Source: Labrenzia sp. OB1
GTDB taxonomy: Bacteria; Pseudomonadota; Alphaproteobacteria; Rhizobiales; Stappiaceae
DNA length: 64,000 nt
Assembly (NCBI RefSeq): GCF_001624695.1
Contig: NZ_JSEP01000005.1
Span: 41,001 to 105,000 of the forward strand
Direction of reading: 5' to 3'
The notes below the pieces were generated by a model. It was not told the DNA's origin, searched no databases, and saw only the letters and a list, made by a program, of their open reading frames with translations. Within the stretch, counting starts at the first letter, position 1; every line of letters begins with the position of its first letter. A program made the translations under genes and the position numbers. Of the stretch, positions 17,289-29,262 are shown one piece after another.

Positions 17289-19295
17289 GTGACTGTCGGT
17301 ACTCAACAATCATTTCAAATTCTGTCCAGACTGTCGGTCAAAGTCAGAATTCTCTCGCTCAGCCTATTCACGATTGTAGGCCTTCTGGCAATAGGGGCCG
17401 TGTTTTTCTGGAGCCAGAATGAGGTGAATACCGCATTTGTGCGCATGGGAGGAAGCGCAACCCTGGCAGAACAGGTCGCCGAACTGTCCGATGTGGGAGG
17501 CGCTCTGCTGGCGGTCGAGGAACGCTACCTCATCGCGCCTTCACCCGGCGGGGTCGAAGCCTTCGAGGCAAAACTCGCGCAGGCCAACATGGTTCTGGAA
17601 AGCATTTCCACCAACCCGGTTGCCGCGGCCCAGTCTGCCCAGATTTCCGATGTGAAGGATACTCTGGACGGCACCGGGGGCGCGTTCGAAATGCTTGACG
17701 CGGTTCAGCAGAAGATCGGTTATGACAGCACTCAGGGCTATCTGGCGAAACTGGATGAATCCGCCGGGGCCGTGAAGCTTCGCCTGCAGGAAGAAATGAA
17801 ATTCGGAGGAGGTCCGGACTTCGAAAAACTGGCCCGTGCCATCCTTGCCGTTCAACTCGCGGAAAAGGAATACACCCTGAAGAGCACGCCTCAGTCGGTT
17901 GAGGTGTTTGCGACCGAGTTCACGGTGTTCGAGAAGCTTCTGAAAAAGGTCTATATCTCCGACGCCATCAAGAAAGAGCTGGCCGACAATATGGCCGCCT
18001 ACAAGATGACATTCGACGAATATACCGCCGCAATGACCCAGAAGACCGAATATACGGGTCTGTTGGAAAGCCTGTTCGAGCTGGTGCCTCCGCATATCGC
18101 CACCTTGAACGCGGCTGCCCGCGTCACCAAGACACAAGCCGACAGCCAGCTGGAAACCGCCCGTTTCATAGCTGCTGTCGCAATTGGCGGCACGATACTG
18201 CTCCTGCTGGTTCTGCTTCCCGCCATTGCCCTTCTGATCGGGCAGTCCATCGCCCGGCCACTGTCGCGGCTCCAGACGGCGATGGAGGCACTGGCTGATG
18301 GGCACACCGATCTCGACCTTCCCGATGTAGCCGGAAACACGGAACTGGCCTCGATGAGCCGGACGGTCCAGGTGTTCCGCGACAACGCGCTTGAACGCGT
18401 CGAGCTGGCGGAAGCGCAGGCATCAGAACACGGCAAGCGTGAAGAACGCGTTGCCCGGCTCGACAAACTGATCGGCAGTTTCGAGGGCACTGTTTCCCAG
18501 GCACTGAACAGTCTGGACAGGGCGAATGACGAACTGCGGCAAACCTCGAAATCGATGGAGCATTCGGCGGATGATGTCGCGGATCAATCCGACGAAGCGG
18601 CAAGTGCCGTCAAGACCGCCGCGCAAAACGTGACATCGGCGGCCCAGTCCGCGGAAGAGCTTGCCGCGTCCATCGCGGAAATCGCCGGGCAGGCGAACCA
18701 GTCGACGGAAGTTGCCAAACAGGCCGTCGAGAGTGCGACCTCGACCGTTGCCACCATGCAGAAGCTTTCCGGCGCTGCGGACCGGATCGGTGAAGTCATG
18801 GGTCTCATCCGGGATATTGCAAGCCAGACCAATCTCCTGGCGTTGAATGCGACCATTGAAGCCGCCCGTGCGGGCGAGGCGGGCAAGGGGTTTGCCGTGG
18901 TGGCGGCGGAAGTGAAGCAGCTCGCCGACCAGACCTCTCAGGCGACCGAGGAAATCGCAACCCAGATCGAGGCGATCCAGGGCTCTTCCGGCGAGGCGGT
19001 CCAGGCCATCGAGGATGTGAACCGCATCATTTCGGACATGGAAGGGCTGGCATCCGCCGTGGCCGCGGCCGTTGAGCAGCAGGATGAGGCGGTTCAGGCC
19101 ATTTCCCAGAATGTTTCCAGTGCCTCCACCCGCTCCGAAGAGGGGGCCGAGCGAATGGAGGCCGTCGGCTCCGCCGCCAGCCTGGCGCGCAGCAACAGTT
19201 CGGAAGTCGAGTTGCTTGCCGAATCTCTCGGTGAGCAGGGCGTTCTGATCCGCGAGGAGGTCGCCCGGTTCCTTCAGGATGTCCGCAGCGCCTGA
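17289..19295 (+). CDS. Methyl-accepting chemotaxis protein
   Basis: A 668-residue transmembrane chemoreceptor. TM1 (about 22-44) is followed by a helical periplasmic sensor domain (about 45-290) and TM2 (about 293-316), then HAMP and a long cytoplasmic coiled coil. The signalling tip reads [22 protein letters not shown] (broken here only for description) followed by [15 protein letters not shown], the CheA/CheW-binding hairpin. No C-terminal CheR-tethering pentapeptide is visible. The start is GTG at 17289 with AGGGG about 9 nt upstream. The helical sensor resembles the four-helix-bundle class; the ligand is unknown. No che genes are nearby. Confidence 0.9.
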   Translation: MTVGTQQSFQILSRLSVKVRILSLSLFTIVGLLAIGAVFFWSQNEVNTAFVRMGGSATLAEQVAELSDVGGALLAVEERYLIAPSPGGVEAFEAKLAQANMVLESISTNPVAAAQSAQISDVKDTLDGTGGAFEMLDAVQQKIGYDSTQGYLAKLDESAGAVKLRLQEEMKFGGGPDFEKLARAILAVQLAEKEYTLKSTPQSVEVFATEFTVFEKLLKKVYISDAIKKELADNMAAYKMTFDEYTAAMTQKTEYTGLLESLFELVPPHIATLNAAARVTKTQADSQLETARFIAAVAIGGTILLLLVLLPAIALLIGQSIARPLSRLQTAMEALADGHTDLDLPDVAGNTELASMSRTVQVFRDNALERVELAEAQASEHGKREERVARLDKLIGSFEGTVSQALNSLDRANDELRQTSKSMEHSADDVADQSDEAASAVKTAAQNVTSAAQSAEELAASIAEIAGQANQSTEVAKQAVESATSTVATMQKLSGAADRIGEVMGLIRDIASQTNLLALNATIEAARAGEAGKGFAVVAAEVKQLADQTSQATEEIATQIEAIQGSSGEAVQAIEDVNRIISDMEGLASAVAAAVEQQDEAVQAISQNVSSASTRSEEGAERMEAVGSAASLARSNSSEVELLAESLGEQGVLIREEVARFLQDVRSA

Positions 19296-19408
19296 TCGGA
19301 ATATTGACTGGCGTGCAGCCGGATTCGTCCTCGCGGCAATTCGCCCTTCTGGCGGGTTGCCGCACTTCATGTTAGGCCATACGCAGATATCGGTGCGAAA
19401 AGCCAGGC

Positions 19409-20611
19409 ATGAAAAGGGCGGACGGAATGCAGGAAGAAATCGTCATCATCGGCGCGGGGCAGGCTGGTGCGCAGATTGCCCAATCTTTGCGTCAGGGCGG
19501 GTTCGAAGGACCGCTGCGCCTGATTGGCGACGAGCCCTATCTTCCCTACCAAAGACCGCCGCTTTCAAAGAAGTTTCTGGCCGGAGAAATCGACTCGGAT
19601 GGCCTCCTGCTGCGTCCCCCGGCGTTTTTCTCCGCCAATGACATCGATCTCATTCCCGACACAAGGATCGCTGCGATTGACCGGAAGTCGAAACGCCTGC
19701 GGCTTGAGAACGGTGATACGCTGCCTTACGGCAAGCTTGTTGTGGCAACGGGAACCCATGCGCGCTCCCTGCCGATCGAGGGTGCCGAAAAGCAGGGCGT
19801 GCTGACACTGCGCTCGATCGCCGATGTCGATAACATCCGAGAAAGGCTGGAGAACTGCACGCGGGTCGCGATTATCGGTGCCGGTTATATCGGTCTGGAA
19901 GTGGCAGCCGTCGCCAAGGGACTCGGCAAGGACGTGAGCGTTATCGAAGCCCAGGACCGCCCCATGAAACGTGTGGTGAGCGAGACTGTTTCAGCCTTTT
20001 TCACCACCCTGCACCGGTCAAAGGGCATAGATCTCCGCCTCGACACGGGTATAGAGGCAATCGAGGGTGAGCGCGATGCCACGGGGGTCAGATTGACTTC
20101 CGGGGAAACGGTTCCGGCAGGTCTCGTGCTGATGGCCGTCGGGGCGGGGCCGAACGACAGCCTTGCGGCCGAGGCCGGTATCGAGACTGACAACGGCATC
20201 CTGGTGGATGGGTCTGGCCAGACCAGCGACCCGAATATCTATGCGGCAGGTGACTGCACACGGTTCTATTCCAACCGCTACAAGCGGTCCGTGCGGATGG
20301 AGAGCGTGCAGAACGCGATCGATCAGGCCAAGATCGTGGCGCAGGCGCTGGTCGGGAAGGATGTCGATTACGATCCGCTGCCCTGGTTCTGGTCCGACCA
20401 GTATGACATCAAGCTGCAGATCGCGGGACTTTCGGATGGCTATGACGACACCGTCGTCGTCGGCTCGCCCGATGATCACAAGTTCTATGTCGCCTATCTG
20501 AAGGCCGATCAGCTTATCGCTGTCGACAGCATCAACGCGCCGCGTTCCCATATGATGGCGCGCCGGGTAATCGGTGAAACCTGGCGTGAGGGATTGCTGC
20601 CGGAGGCGTGA
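19409..20611 (+). CDS. FAD-dependent NAD(P)H:ferredoxin/rubredoxin reductase-like oxidoreductase
   Basis: A 400-residue two-dinucleotide-binding flavoprotein. The FAD loop IVIIGAGQAGAQIA is near the start, and a PYQRPPLSKKFL block follows, typical of ferredoxin reductase components of cytochrome P450 and dioxygenase systems. The NAD loop VAIIGAGYIGLEVAA is in the middle, and YAAGDCTRFY marks the second FAD contact. The C-terminal reductase domain has PWFWSDQYDIKLQIAG. The start is ATG 19409, with an alternative ATG at 19427. No ferredoxin, P450 or dioxygenase gene is adjacent, so its electron acceptor is unknown. Confidence 0.85.
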   Translation: MKRADGMQEEIVIIGAGQAGAQIAQSLRQGGFEGPLRLIGDEPYLPYQRPPLSKKFLAGEIDSDGLLLRPPAFFSANDIDLIPDTRIAAIDRKSKRLRLENGDTLPYGKLVVATGTHARSLPIEGAEKQGVLTLRSIADVDNIRERLENCTRVAIIGAGYIGLEVAAVAKGLGKDVSVIEAQDRPMKRVVSETVSAFFTTLHRSKGIDLRLDTGIEAIEGERDATGVRLTSGETVPAGLVLMAVGAGPNDSLAAEAGIETDNGILVDGSGQTSDPNIYAAGDCTRFYSNRYKRSVRMESVQNAIDQAKIVAQALVGKDVDYDPLPWFWSDQYDIKLQIAGLSDGYDDTVVVGSPDDHKFYVAYLKADQLIAVDSINAPRSHMMARRVIGETWREGLLPEA

Positions 20612-20753
20612 CGTCCGAGATGGGTGGCAGGTCCGGCTGTTGCCGGCAGTTCTTCCACCTGTCCGTATGTATCCAGAAAGTGGGCCTTCATTTCCTTCCA
20701 GCCATCTCCCGCATCATTTCTCACGAAATGCATCTCCAGTTCGTGCACACGGC

Positions 20754-21551
20754 TTAGCGCATGCCGCTGTTTAGCAGAATGAGCCGGGTGACTTCCTTCG
20801 GAATTTCCAGGTGAACCATGTGGCCGACCCGCTCGAAGATGTGCGTGGCCACCATGCCGGGCAGCTTGTGGGCCTGGCGGGTGGGCAGAACCCGGTCCTG
20901 GGTGCCCCAGATAACCTTGATCGGCAGGGGTAGGGCGGCGAGTTCTTCCCTGGGCAGGGTCTTTTGCACATTGCCGTCGATGATTTCGTCGGCGACGGCC
21001 TGCAGCGTTGCGGCGGCGCCGGGCAGGGCGCGGCTTTCGGCAGCGGTTTTTGCCAGGAATTTCGGTAGTTTGAATTCCCAGCCGAAAAACTGCTCCAGCA
21101 GGGTTTCCATTTCAGCTGCATCCGTCGCGGTGGCGTAACGGCGCAGGAGGCGGTGGTTAATTTCCGGGCCGAAGCCGCCCGGGGCCAGCAGCGTGAGGCT
21201 CGCAACAATCTCCGGGGCTCTCAAGGCGATAAGCGCGGCGATCGCGCCGCCCATGGAATGGCCGACCAGGTGCACTTTGGTCAAGCCGAGCGCCTCCAGG
21301 GATTGCGATACGGCCTTCGCGGCGACACCGGCATTGCCGATTTTCGGCCAGTCCAAAGCCTCTCCGTGACCGGGCAGGTCGAAGGCGATGGACCTTTTTT
21401 GCGCGGAAAGACCTGTCTGGATGTTCAACCAGGTCTGACGATCACCGCCGAAGCCATGCAAAAGAACAACGGGCGCACCCGTATCGTTTCCGCTGGCTTG
21501 CTGGTCGCGGAAGGGCAAATGCGCTGGGGCGGCTGGGCGGAGGTCGGTCAT
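20754..21551 (-). CDS. Alpha/beta hydrolase (Ser nucleophile)
   Basis: A 265-residue alpha/beta hydrolase. The oxyanion motif LLHGFGGDRQTW is at 30-41, the nucleophile elbow GHSMGG places Ser99, and the acid and His lie in WGTQDRVLP and VGHMVHLE. The layout resembles the lipase-like domain of the AcoC/acetoin dehydrogenase E2 family and general esterases, but no lipoyl domain is present. No signal peptide. The substrate is unknown. The gene lies 85 bp downstream of the cyclase gene on the same strand and could be cotranscribed with it. Confidence 0.8.
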   Translation of the reverse strand: MTDLRPAAPAHLPFRDQQASGNDTGAPVVLLHGFGGDRQTWLNIQTGLSAQKRSIAFDLPGHGEALDWPKIGNAGVAAKAVSQSLEALGLTKVHLVGHSMGGAIAALIALRAPEIVASLTLLAPGGFGPEINHRLLRRYATATDAAEMETLLEQFFGWEFKLPKFLAKTAAESRALPGAAATLQAVADEIIDGNVQKTLPREELAALPLPIKVIWGTQDRVLPTRQAHKLPGMVATHIFERVGHMVHLEIPKEVTRLILLNSGMR

Positions 21552-21636
21552 GTTGTTCCGGTACTTTGCAAGTGGCGGATGGGTCCGGCAGCAGTGCCGC
21601 GAAGGGGGAGGATAGCTTTTTAGGGAAGCTGACGGC

Positions 21637-22827
21637 TTATTCCAAGGCGAAAAGAGGTTGCGGGGCGGCGAAACCGCTCAGCGCGAAATCACCGACAGCG
21701 CGTGCTCTGGCGCCTGTGCGCCCGGCGACATCCGCAGTCATGAGAACATCCACGCCGACGGTTTTCGTGAGGCTCTCGATCCGCGCGGCGGCGTGTACGG
21801 TCTGGCCGATGACGGAAAACGTCATTCGGTGCGGAACGCCGATATTGCCGAACATTACCGTTCCGACGGAAAGGGCTACGCCCGCTTTCAACGGCTGGGT
21901 GGACGCAGGCTCCGCGTTGACAGATTTCAGCCGCTTGCGGGTCGCGTCCGCCGCGGCGATTGCCTGACCCACGGCGGTGTCCAGGCTCTGGTCACCTATC
22001 GGGAAGACCCCGAGAACGGCGTCGCCGATGAAGTCGAGCACCTCGCCGCCATTGTCCAGTATCGCGCCGGCGGTTGCCTGGAAATAGGCGTTGAGCCAGG
22101 ACAGATAGGCATCTGGCCCCAGTTGTTCGGCAATGGCTGTGGAGTTGCGCATGTCGCTGTAAAAAATCACGGCATCTATGGTTTCCCCGTCGCCGTGACG
22201 GATCTGACCGGACAGAACCTTGCCGCCCGCGATCTTGCCGAGATAGGTTTCGGCAATTGTGCGGCTGATCTGGCTTTGAAGCGTGGCGCGCGCGGCAAGG
22301 GCCAGACGTTTTTGAATATAGGTGATCGCGTGCAGGGCTTCGTCGGTGAAACCGTTCTCTTCCCGGGTCGCCCAGGTCACCACGATGCCCGAAGTGGTGA
22401 CTTCCTCGCGGATCGTCGGCAGCTCGAAGGCCGTGACCATGATCATGTAGTCGCTGTAGCCACGGTCACTGAGGTTGGCAAGCAGGGGAAAATCGAACGG
22501 TGCGTTGGTGTTTGCCAGACGCCGGCGCATCATCGGTTCGCCGCTCCTGAGGATCGAGCGAATCGGGCTGGTGAGCCAATCTTCGCTTTCTTCCTGGAAA
22601 TGAACGATCTGTTCGTGCTGGAGGTCGTTGCCGTTTTCCCAGCAGACTGTTTCCGCTTCGATCAGCGGATGAAGCGTCGACCAGCCCATCAGGGCCCGAT
22701 CGATCGGCACATGGCATTGGCGGAGCCTTTCGCACATTTCGGCGAACATCGCCGCCATGTCCGGCGAGCCCAGGGCCTGGCCGATAAGCCAATCCTCGAC
22801 TCCGTCGATTTCCTTCATACTGATCAT
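21637..22827 (-). CDS. Class III adenylate/guanylate cyclase with altered active-site residues
   Basis: A 396-residue soluble protein. The N-terminal 185 residues form a regulatory domain seen with rhizobial cyclases; the C-terminal catalytic domain runs from about 195 to 390. Both metal-binding aspartates are present: Asp225 (FYSDMRNST) and Asp269 (FIGDAVLGVFP). The residue four before the second Asp, normally the adenine-selecting Lys, is Asp265, and the transition-state Asn is replaced by His345 in GQTVHAAAR, while Arg349 is kept. It may make a cyclic nucleotide with unusual specificity or be weakly active. No membrane segment. Confidence 0.82.
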   Translation of the reverse strand: MISMKEIDGVEDWLIGQALGSPDMAAMFAEMCERLRQCHVPIDRALMGWSTLHPLIEAETVCWENGNDLQHEQIVHFQEESEDWLTSPIRSILRSGEPMMRRRLANTNAPFDFPLLANLSDRGYSDYMIMVTAFELPTIREEVTTSGIVVTWATREENGFTDEALHAITYIQKRLALAARATLQSQISRTIAETYLGKIAGGKVLSGQIRHGDGETIDAVIFYSDMRNSTAIAEQLGPDAYLSWLNAYFQATAGAILDNGGEVLDFIGDAVLGVFPIGDQSLDTAVGQAIAAADATRKRLKSVNAEPASTQPLKAGVALSVGTVMFGNIGVPHRMTFSVIGQTVHAAARIESLTKTVGVDVLMTADVAGRTGARARAVGDFALSGFAAPQPLFALE

Positions 22828-22900
22828 GGTGAGAAGTTAGATCACTTTCCGATCATGTTGAACCATTTGATGGCATGAAACGGCTCACGCGGGAAATGCT

Positions 22901-24469
22901 CTACCGATCTTTCTCGTCCGTTTCGAGACAGTCCGAACCGGCAGATATGCAGGAAGCCGGCTGAAGCGCGACTTCGCCCGGCGGGATGATCAGCCAGTTG
23001 ACGATTTCCTCCGGAATGCCGGCGGAGGACCTGTAGGGGAAGCTTTTCCGGCCGCCGCGCACCGCATCCGGATAAAAAAGCAGTATTTCGTCGTCGGGGC
23101 GCTCATTGTCGCCGTCCCAGACAATCATCAGTCCCCGGTTCTGTACATCCTCCATATCGATCCACGGACTGAGGCGTGCATCGTGCAGGTAGAACATGGC
23201 GGGCCGGTCAGGCACGTATATCGTGGCATTTGCCGCAGCCCACATGTCTCCGGCGATATAGGCGAGATCCGTGCCCGTTTGTGATGTCCAGACCGAGGCA
23301 AGATGACTCGCAATGTCCCGGCCGGGGTAATGGATGCGGGTCTGCTTGTTTTTCCAGTGCGGTTCCAGAACAGCCTGTCCGACCAGCAGGGCAAGGAAAA
23401 TCGTCTGGATCGCGACCGCGGCGGCGAAGGCGCGGCGGGGGTAGGGCCAGCATTCCGGCAGCGCAAGAAATCTGACAGCGAACGTTCCGGAGAGCAGGAA
23501 CATCGGCATGCCCCACATATGTTCGAATTCGTTGCCGGTCACTGCCGAGGCTGCCAGCACGACGGCAAGGGGCATGAAAGCGAACCAGAGCAGGAAGCGG
23601 TCCCCTTGAGCCGGCAGGGCACGGACCGACTGTCGAAGGCCGCTTCTGAAGGTTCTCATGCCGCCCCAGCCGAGGCCTGCCAGCACGACCAGGAAAAGTC
23701 CGACATGATTGCCGATCTGTGCGGCAAGAAAGTTCAAGGGGTTGAAAATGTGGTCGAGGAACGAGATGGCCGGATTGCTGCGCGCTGCGGCGTAGTGAAA
23801 GGTCAGGAAATCCGTTTCCAGGAGCCAGAGGATATGCGGAACGAGCAACGCCGCGCAGACCAGGGCGCAAAGCCAGGGACCGGCAGACAGAAAATGCCGG
23901 CGTGCGTCGGCGAAGATCAGTGTGTGGAGCCCGATTGTTCCGATCAGGAGGAGTACGAAATATTTGGTGTAGAGCCCGAATGCGGCGAGGGCACCGAGGA
24001 CGATCCAGTCCAGCAGGCGTCCTTTTTCCAGCGCCCTGTGAAAGAAGAGCATCATGCCCGCCCAGACCGGGATCTGAAGGACATTCGGATTGAATTCCGG
24101 CATGGGCAGGGTGAAGTAGAATGTCACGCTGGTCAGGACGACGGCCCAGAAAGCCTGCCAGGGAGACAGGCCGAGGCGCCGGGCGAGTTGCCAGATGAAC
24201 AGATAGGCGAGCGCGGCGCAGAGCGCGCTCAGCCAATAGCCGCCGATATGATGGCCACCGGTGAGACGGTAGGTCATTTCCAGCAGCCAGGCCTGCATGG
24301 GTGGATGCTTGGTGTAACCGAGTGCGAGCTCCCGGCCCCAGGCAAACCCTTCGACCACATCCAGCGGCGGTCCCGGGAAGGTCAGCGACGGGATCAGCGC
24401 GTAGAGCAGGCAGACAAGGCCGCCGTAAAGAAGCGCGGCCCGGGGCGCGGAGGAGGTGCGAAAGGCCAT
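22901..24469 (-). CDS. Glycosyltransferase family 39/ArnT-like membrane protein (PMT_2)
   Basis: A 522-residue polytopic membrane protein with about ten hydrophobic helices and a C-terminal periplasmic domain (about 380-500). The first loop carries the acidic motif (DVVEGFAWGRELALGYTKHPP) typical of lipid-linked sugar transferases of the ArnT/PMT type, which use undecaprenyl- or dolichyl-phosphate sugars. It is the last gene of a three-gene operon after a GtrB-like and a GtrA-like gene, so it is the probable acceptor-specific transferase that decorates a cell-surface glycan or lipid. The acceptor is unknown. Confidence 0.8.
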   Translation of the reverse strand: MAFRTSSAPRAALLYGGLVCLLYALIPSLTFPGPPLDVVEGFAWGRELALGYTKHPPMQAWLLEMTYRLTGGHHIGGYWLSALCAALAYLFIWQLARRLGLSPWQAFWAVVLTSVTFYFTLPMPEFNPNVLQIPVWAGMMLFFHRALEKGRLLDWIVLGALAAFGLYTKYFVLLLIGTIGLHTLIFADARRHFLSAGPWLCALVCAALLVPHILWLLETDFLTFHYAAARSNPAISFLDHIFNPLNFLAAQIGNHVGLFLVVLAGLGWGGMRTFRSGLRQSVRALPAQGDRFLLWFAFMPLAVVLAASAVTGNEFEHMWGMPMFLLSGTFAVRFLALPECWPYPRRAFAAAVAIQTIFLALLVGQAVLEPHWKNKQTRIHYPGRDIASHLASVWTSQTGTDLAYIAGDMWAAANATIYVPDRPAMFYLHDARLSPWIDMEDVQNRGLMIVWDGDNERPDDEILLFYPDAVRGGRKSFPYRSSAGIPEEIVNWLIIPPGEVALQPASCISAGSDCLETDEKDR

Positions 24470-24477
24470 CGAGGTGC

Positions 24478-24909
24478 TCAGGTTTCAGCCAGGTCATGGG
24501 AGAATGCCCACAGACGGGCGCTCAGAAAAGACACCGCCGGCACGATCGCGATGGAGAACAGCAAGCCGATGAGATCCGGCCAGGGCGTCAGTTCGAGCCA
24601 GAGCGCCAGCACAACCGAATTGAGCAGAAATCCCGACAGGGCGATCACAAGGAACCGGGTCATGCTGGCAAGCACCGCGCCGTTGCGGCGCAGATGCGAA
24701 AAGCTCCAGAAATAGTGACCGCTGAAGGATACGCCGAAAGCCACGAGGAAACCGCAGATGTTGGCCGGAAAGGCGGACAGTGTTCCGGTCTCCAGGAGGA
24801 CGGCTGCAACACTGGCGTGGGTAAGGGTGGCCAGGATGCCGACAACGGCAAATTTTCCAAGGGCCGCCGTCTCGGTTCTGATCTTCCGGTGTCTTGACTC
24901 AGTTTCCAT
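24478..24909 (-). CDS. GtrA-family membrane protein
   Basis: A 143-residue protein with four hydrophobic helices. The GtrA pattern is seen in LGKFAVVGILATLTHASVA at the start of the domain, and FLVAFGVSFSGHYFWSF and SFLSARLWAFSHD near the helices' ends. GtrA proteins are thought to flip undecaprenyl-phosphate-linked sugar across the inner membrane. It overlaps the upstream GtrB-like gene by 11 bp and is 8 bp before the GT39-like gene. The three together reproduce the gtrA-gtrB-gtr(type) logic of O-antigen modification. Confidence 0.85.
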   Translation of the reverse strand: METESRHRKIRTETAALGKFAVVGILATLTHASVAAVLLETGTLSAFPANICGFLVAFGVSFSGHYFWSFSHLRRNGAVLASMTRFLVIALSGFLLNSVVLALWLELTPWPDLIGLLFSIAIVPAVSFLSARLWAFSHDLAET

Positions 24910-25933
24910 CCGAAACCTGTTTCGCCTGATCGCCTGTGCCGGTCACGTCCCCCTCTATGACGTCCTGGAGGATATAGACCGGCCGCTGCTTTGCCTCGTT
25001 GAAAAGGCGGGCGATATATTCGCCGATCATGCCGATGGACAGGAGCTGCACTCCGGAGAAGAACAGCAGCGCAACCATCAGCGAAGTATAGCCGGGTACA
25101 TCGATGCCGAAGACAACCACATGCAGGACCAGATAGAAAGCATAGGCAAAGGCGGCGACCGACACGAGCGCGCCACCATAAAACCAGACCCGCAGCGGCA
25201 GGGTGGTAAATCCGGTCAGGCCGTCCAGAGCGAAGTTCCACAATTTCCAGTAGTTGAACTTGCCCGCTCCTGCCTTGCGCGGCGGGCGTTCGTAGGGCAG
25301 CGCCATCGCCGGAAACCCGACCCAGGCGAACAGGCCCTTCATGAAGCGGTTGCGTTCGGGCAGTCTCAGAAGCGCATCGATCACGGCGCGGTCGATGAGG
25401 CGGAAATCGCCGGCATTCGCGGGCATCTGGATGTTGGCCAGCTGGTCGAACAACCGGTAGAACATGCCGGCCGTCGAGCGCTTCATGAGCGTGTCGGAAG
25501 AGCGGTCGACCCTGAGGCCGTAGACGACATCGTAGCCGGCCCGCCAGCCTTCCAGCATTTGCAGAATCAGATCCGGCGGGTCCTGAAGGTCAGCATCGAT
25601 GATGACGGCGATGTCCCCCCTTGCGGCTTCCAGGCCTGCGGACAGGGCGGCTTCCTTGCCGAAATTCCGCGACAGACCGAGAAGGCGACCCGGCAGGCCG
25701 TCCTTCAGCGCCCTGGCGAGAATGTCGGCCGTTGCATCGCGGCTGCCGTCGTCGATGAAGACATATTCGTATTTCAGGCCGCTCCGCTCCAGCACTGTCC
25801 GGGTCGCGTCGAGAAAATGGACGATGACGTCTTCTTCATTGAAGACCGGAACAATGACGCTGAGCAGCGGCGTGGCGGAGCGCGAACCTTGCCTTCTCGA
25901 GACGTAGATTTTCGAAGCTTCCGCTGCTTGCAT
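24899..25933 (-). CDS. GtrB/DPM1-like polyprenyl-phosphate glycosyltransferase (GT2)
   Basis: A 344-residue GT2 enzyme. The GT-A core shows SVIVPVFNEED, the DXD-type IIDADLQDPPDLI and GLSRNFGKEAALSAGLEAARG, all hallmarks of polyprenyl-phosphate glucosyl- or mannosyltransferases. Two C-terminal membrane helices (about 240-265 and 275-300) follow, as in GtrB. It should make the lipid-linked sugar donor on the cytoplasmic face. The ATG complementary to 25931-25933 has GGGAG 6 nt upstream; a longer upstream frame would run into the inverted-repeat element at 25962-26138 and was not used. It heads the operon. Confidence 0.88.
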   Translation of the reverse strand: MQAAEASKIYVSRRQGSRSATPLLSVIVPVFNEEDVIVHFLDATRTVLERSGLKYEYVFIDDGSRDATADILARALKDGLPGRLLGLSRNFGKEAALSAGLEAARGDIAVIIDADLQDPPDLILQMLEGWRAGYDVVYGLRVDRSSDTLMKRSTAGMFYRLFDQLANIQMPANAGDFRLIDRAVIDALLRLPERNRFMKGLFAWVGFPAMALPYERPPRKAGAGKFNYWKLWNFALDGLTGFTTLPLRVWFYGGALVSVAAFAYAFYLVLHVVVFGIDVPGYTSLMVALLFFSGVQLLSIGMIGEYIARLFNEAKQRPVYILQDVIEGDVTGTGDQAKQVSDGN

Positions 25934-25961
25934 GAAGGGCTCCCGGTTCCTCGCAACTCTA

Positions 25962-26138
25962 GGGCGTAAACTCATACATGAAGACGAAATGCCATTTCCA
26001 TGTCCTTCGGATTTGACCGAATTGGTTCTCCTCCGCGTCGCGAAAGGCTTGAAATGAACGACATTTCCTGCGCTTTCGCCCCTTGATGAAGACCGACTCG
26101 CCTCAAACCATTTCATCTTCGTGTATGAGCTTACGCCC
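25962..26138. mobile_element. MITE-like element with ~30-bp terminal inverted repeats
   Basis: The left end GGGCGTAAACTCATAC..., 25962-25991, is matched in inverse orientation by 26108-26138 (...GTATGAGCTTACGCCC) with about three mismatches over 29-30 bp. The 177-bp element has no coding capacity. The left end is preceded by CTA, giving CTAGGGCGT, a start shared with the end-like sequence at 49157-49175. It looks like a non-autonomous element derived from an IS5-type transposon; the family is inference. It separates the gtr-like operon promoter region from the secA terminator. Confidence 0.6.
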
Positions 26139-26167
26139 CAAGTCGGCGCAACCTGACGGAAAAACAT

Positions 26168-26201
26168 GAAAAAGGCCAGCCTCGATGATGCGGACCGGCC
26201 T
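26168..26201 (-). terminator. Rho-independent terminator of secA
   Basis: On the minus strand AGGCCGGTC pairs with GGCTGGCCT (9 bp, two G-U pairs), followed by TTTT, 27 bp after the secA stop. Confidence 0.8.
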
Positions 26202-26227
26202 GTTTTCAGTTCGGATGTGTTTGCGGT

Positions 26228-28996
<2,769 letters not shown>

Positions 28997-29262
28997 GTGG
29001 CGGTCCTTCCCTGAAAGGCGGCGCCAATGGCAATCCGGCGCCTGCCCATGAAATCGTCTCAATTGCTGTCCACGTTGCCGACAAGGGCAACGCGCTGGCC
29101 GGTGACCGCGGCCGAAAAGATGCCTTCCCGGCCCACGAGCCGGACGCCCGACAGATAAGAGGGGGTTCAATGCTTGTCAACGCCGCTGGAATGCGCAATG
29201 TAGCCCAGCCCTCATCAAGGGAGGCAAGAAAGATTACTGTTCCGATAGGTAAAGGACGTCTC

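Noticed and set aside
18166..18603. Frames antisense to the chemoreceptor gene
   Set aside because: Caused by codon bias in the coiled-coil region.
20509..20748. 79-residue minus-strand frame downstream of the alpha/beta hydrolase
   Set aside because: Half of it is antisense to the reductase gene, the start is GTG without a ribosome site, and no family is seen.
23303..24715. 470-residue open frame antisense to the GT39-like and gtrA genes
   Set aside because: Very charged, low-complexity composition, typical of an antisense shadow.
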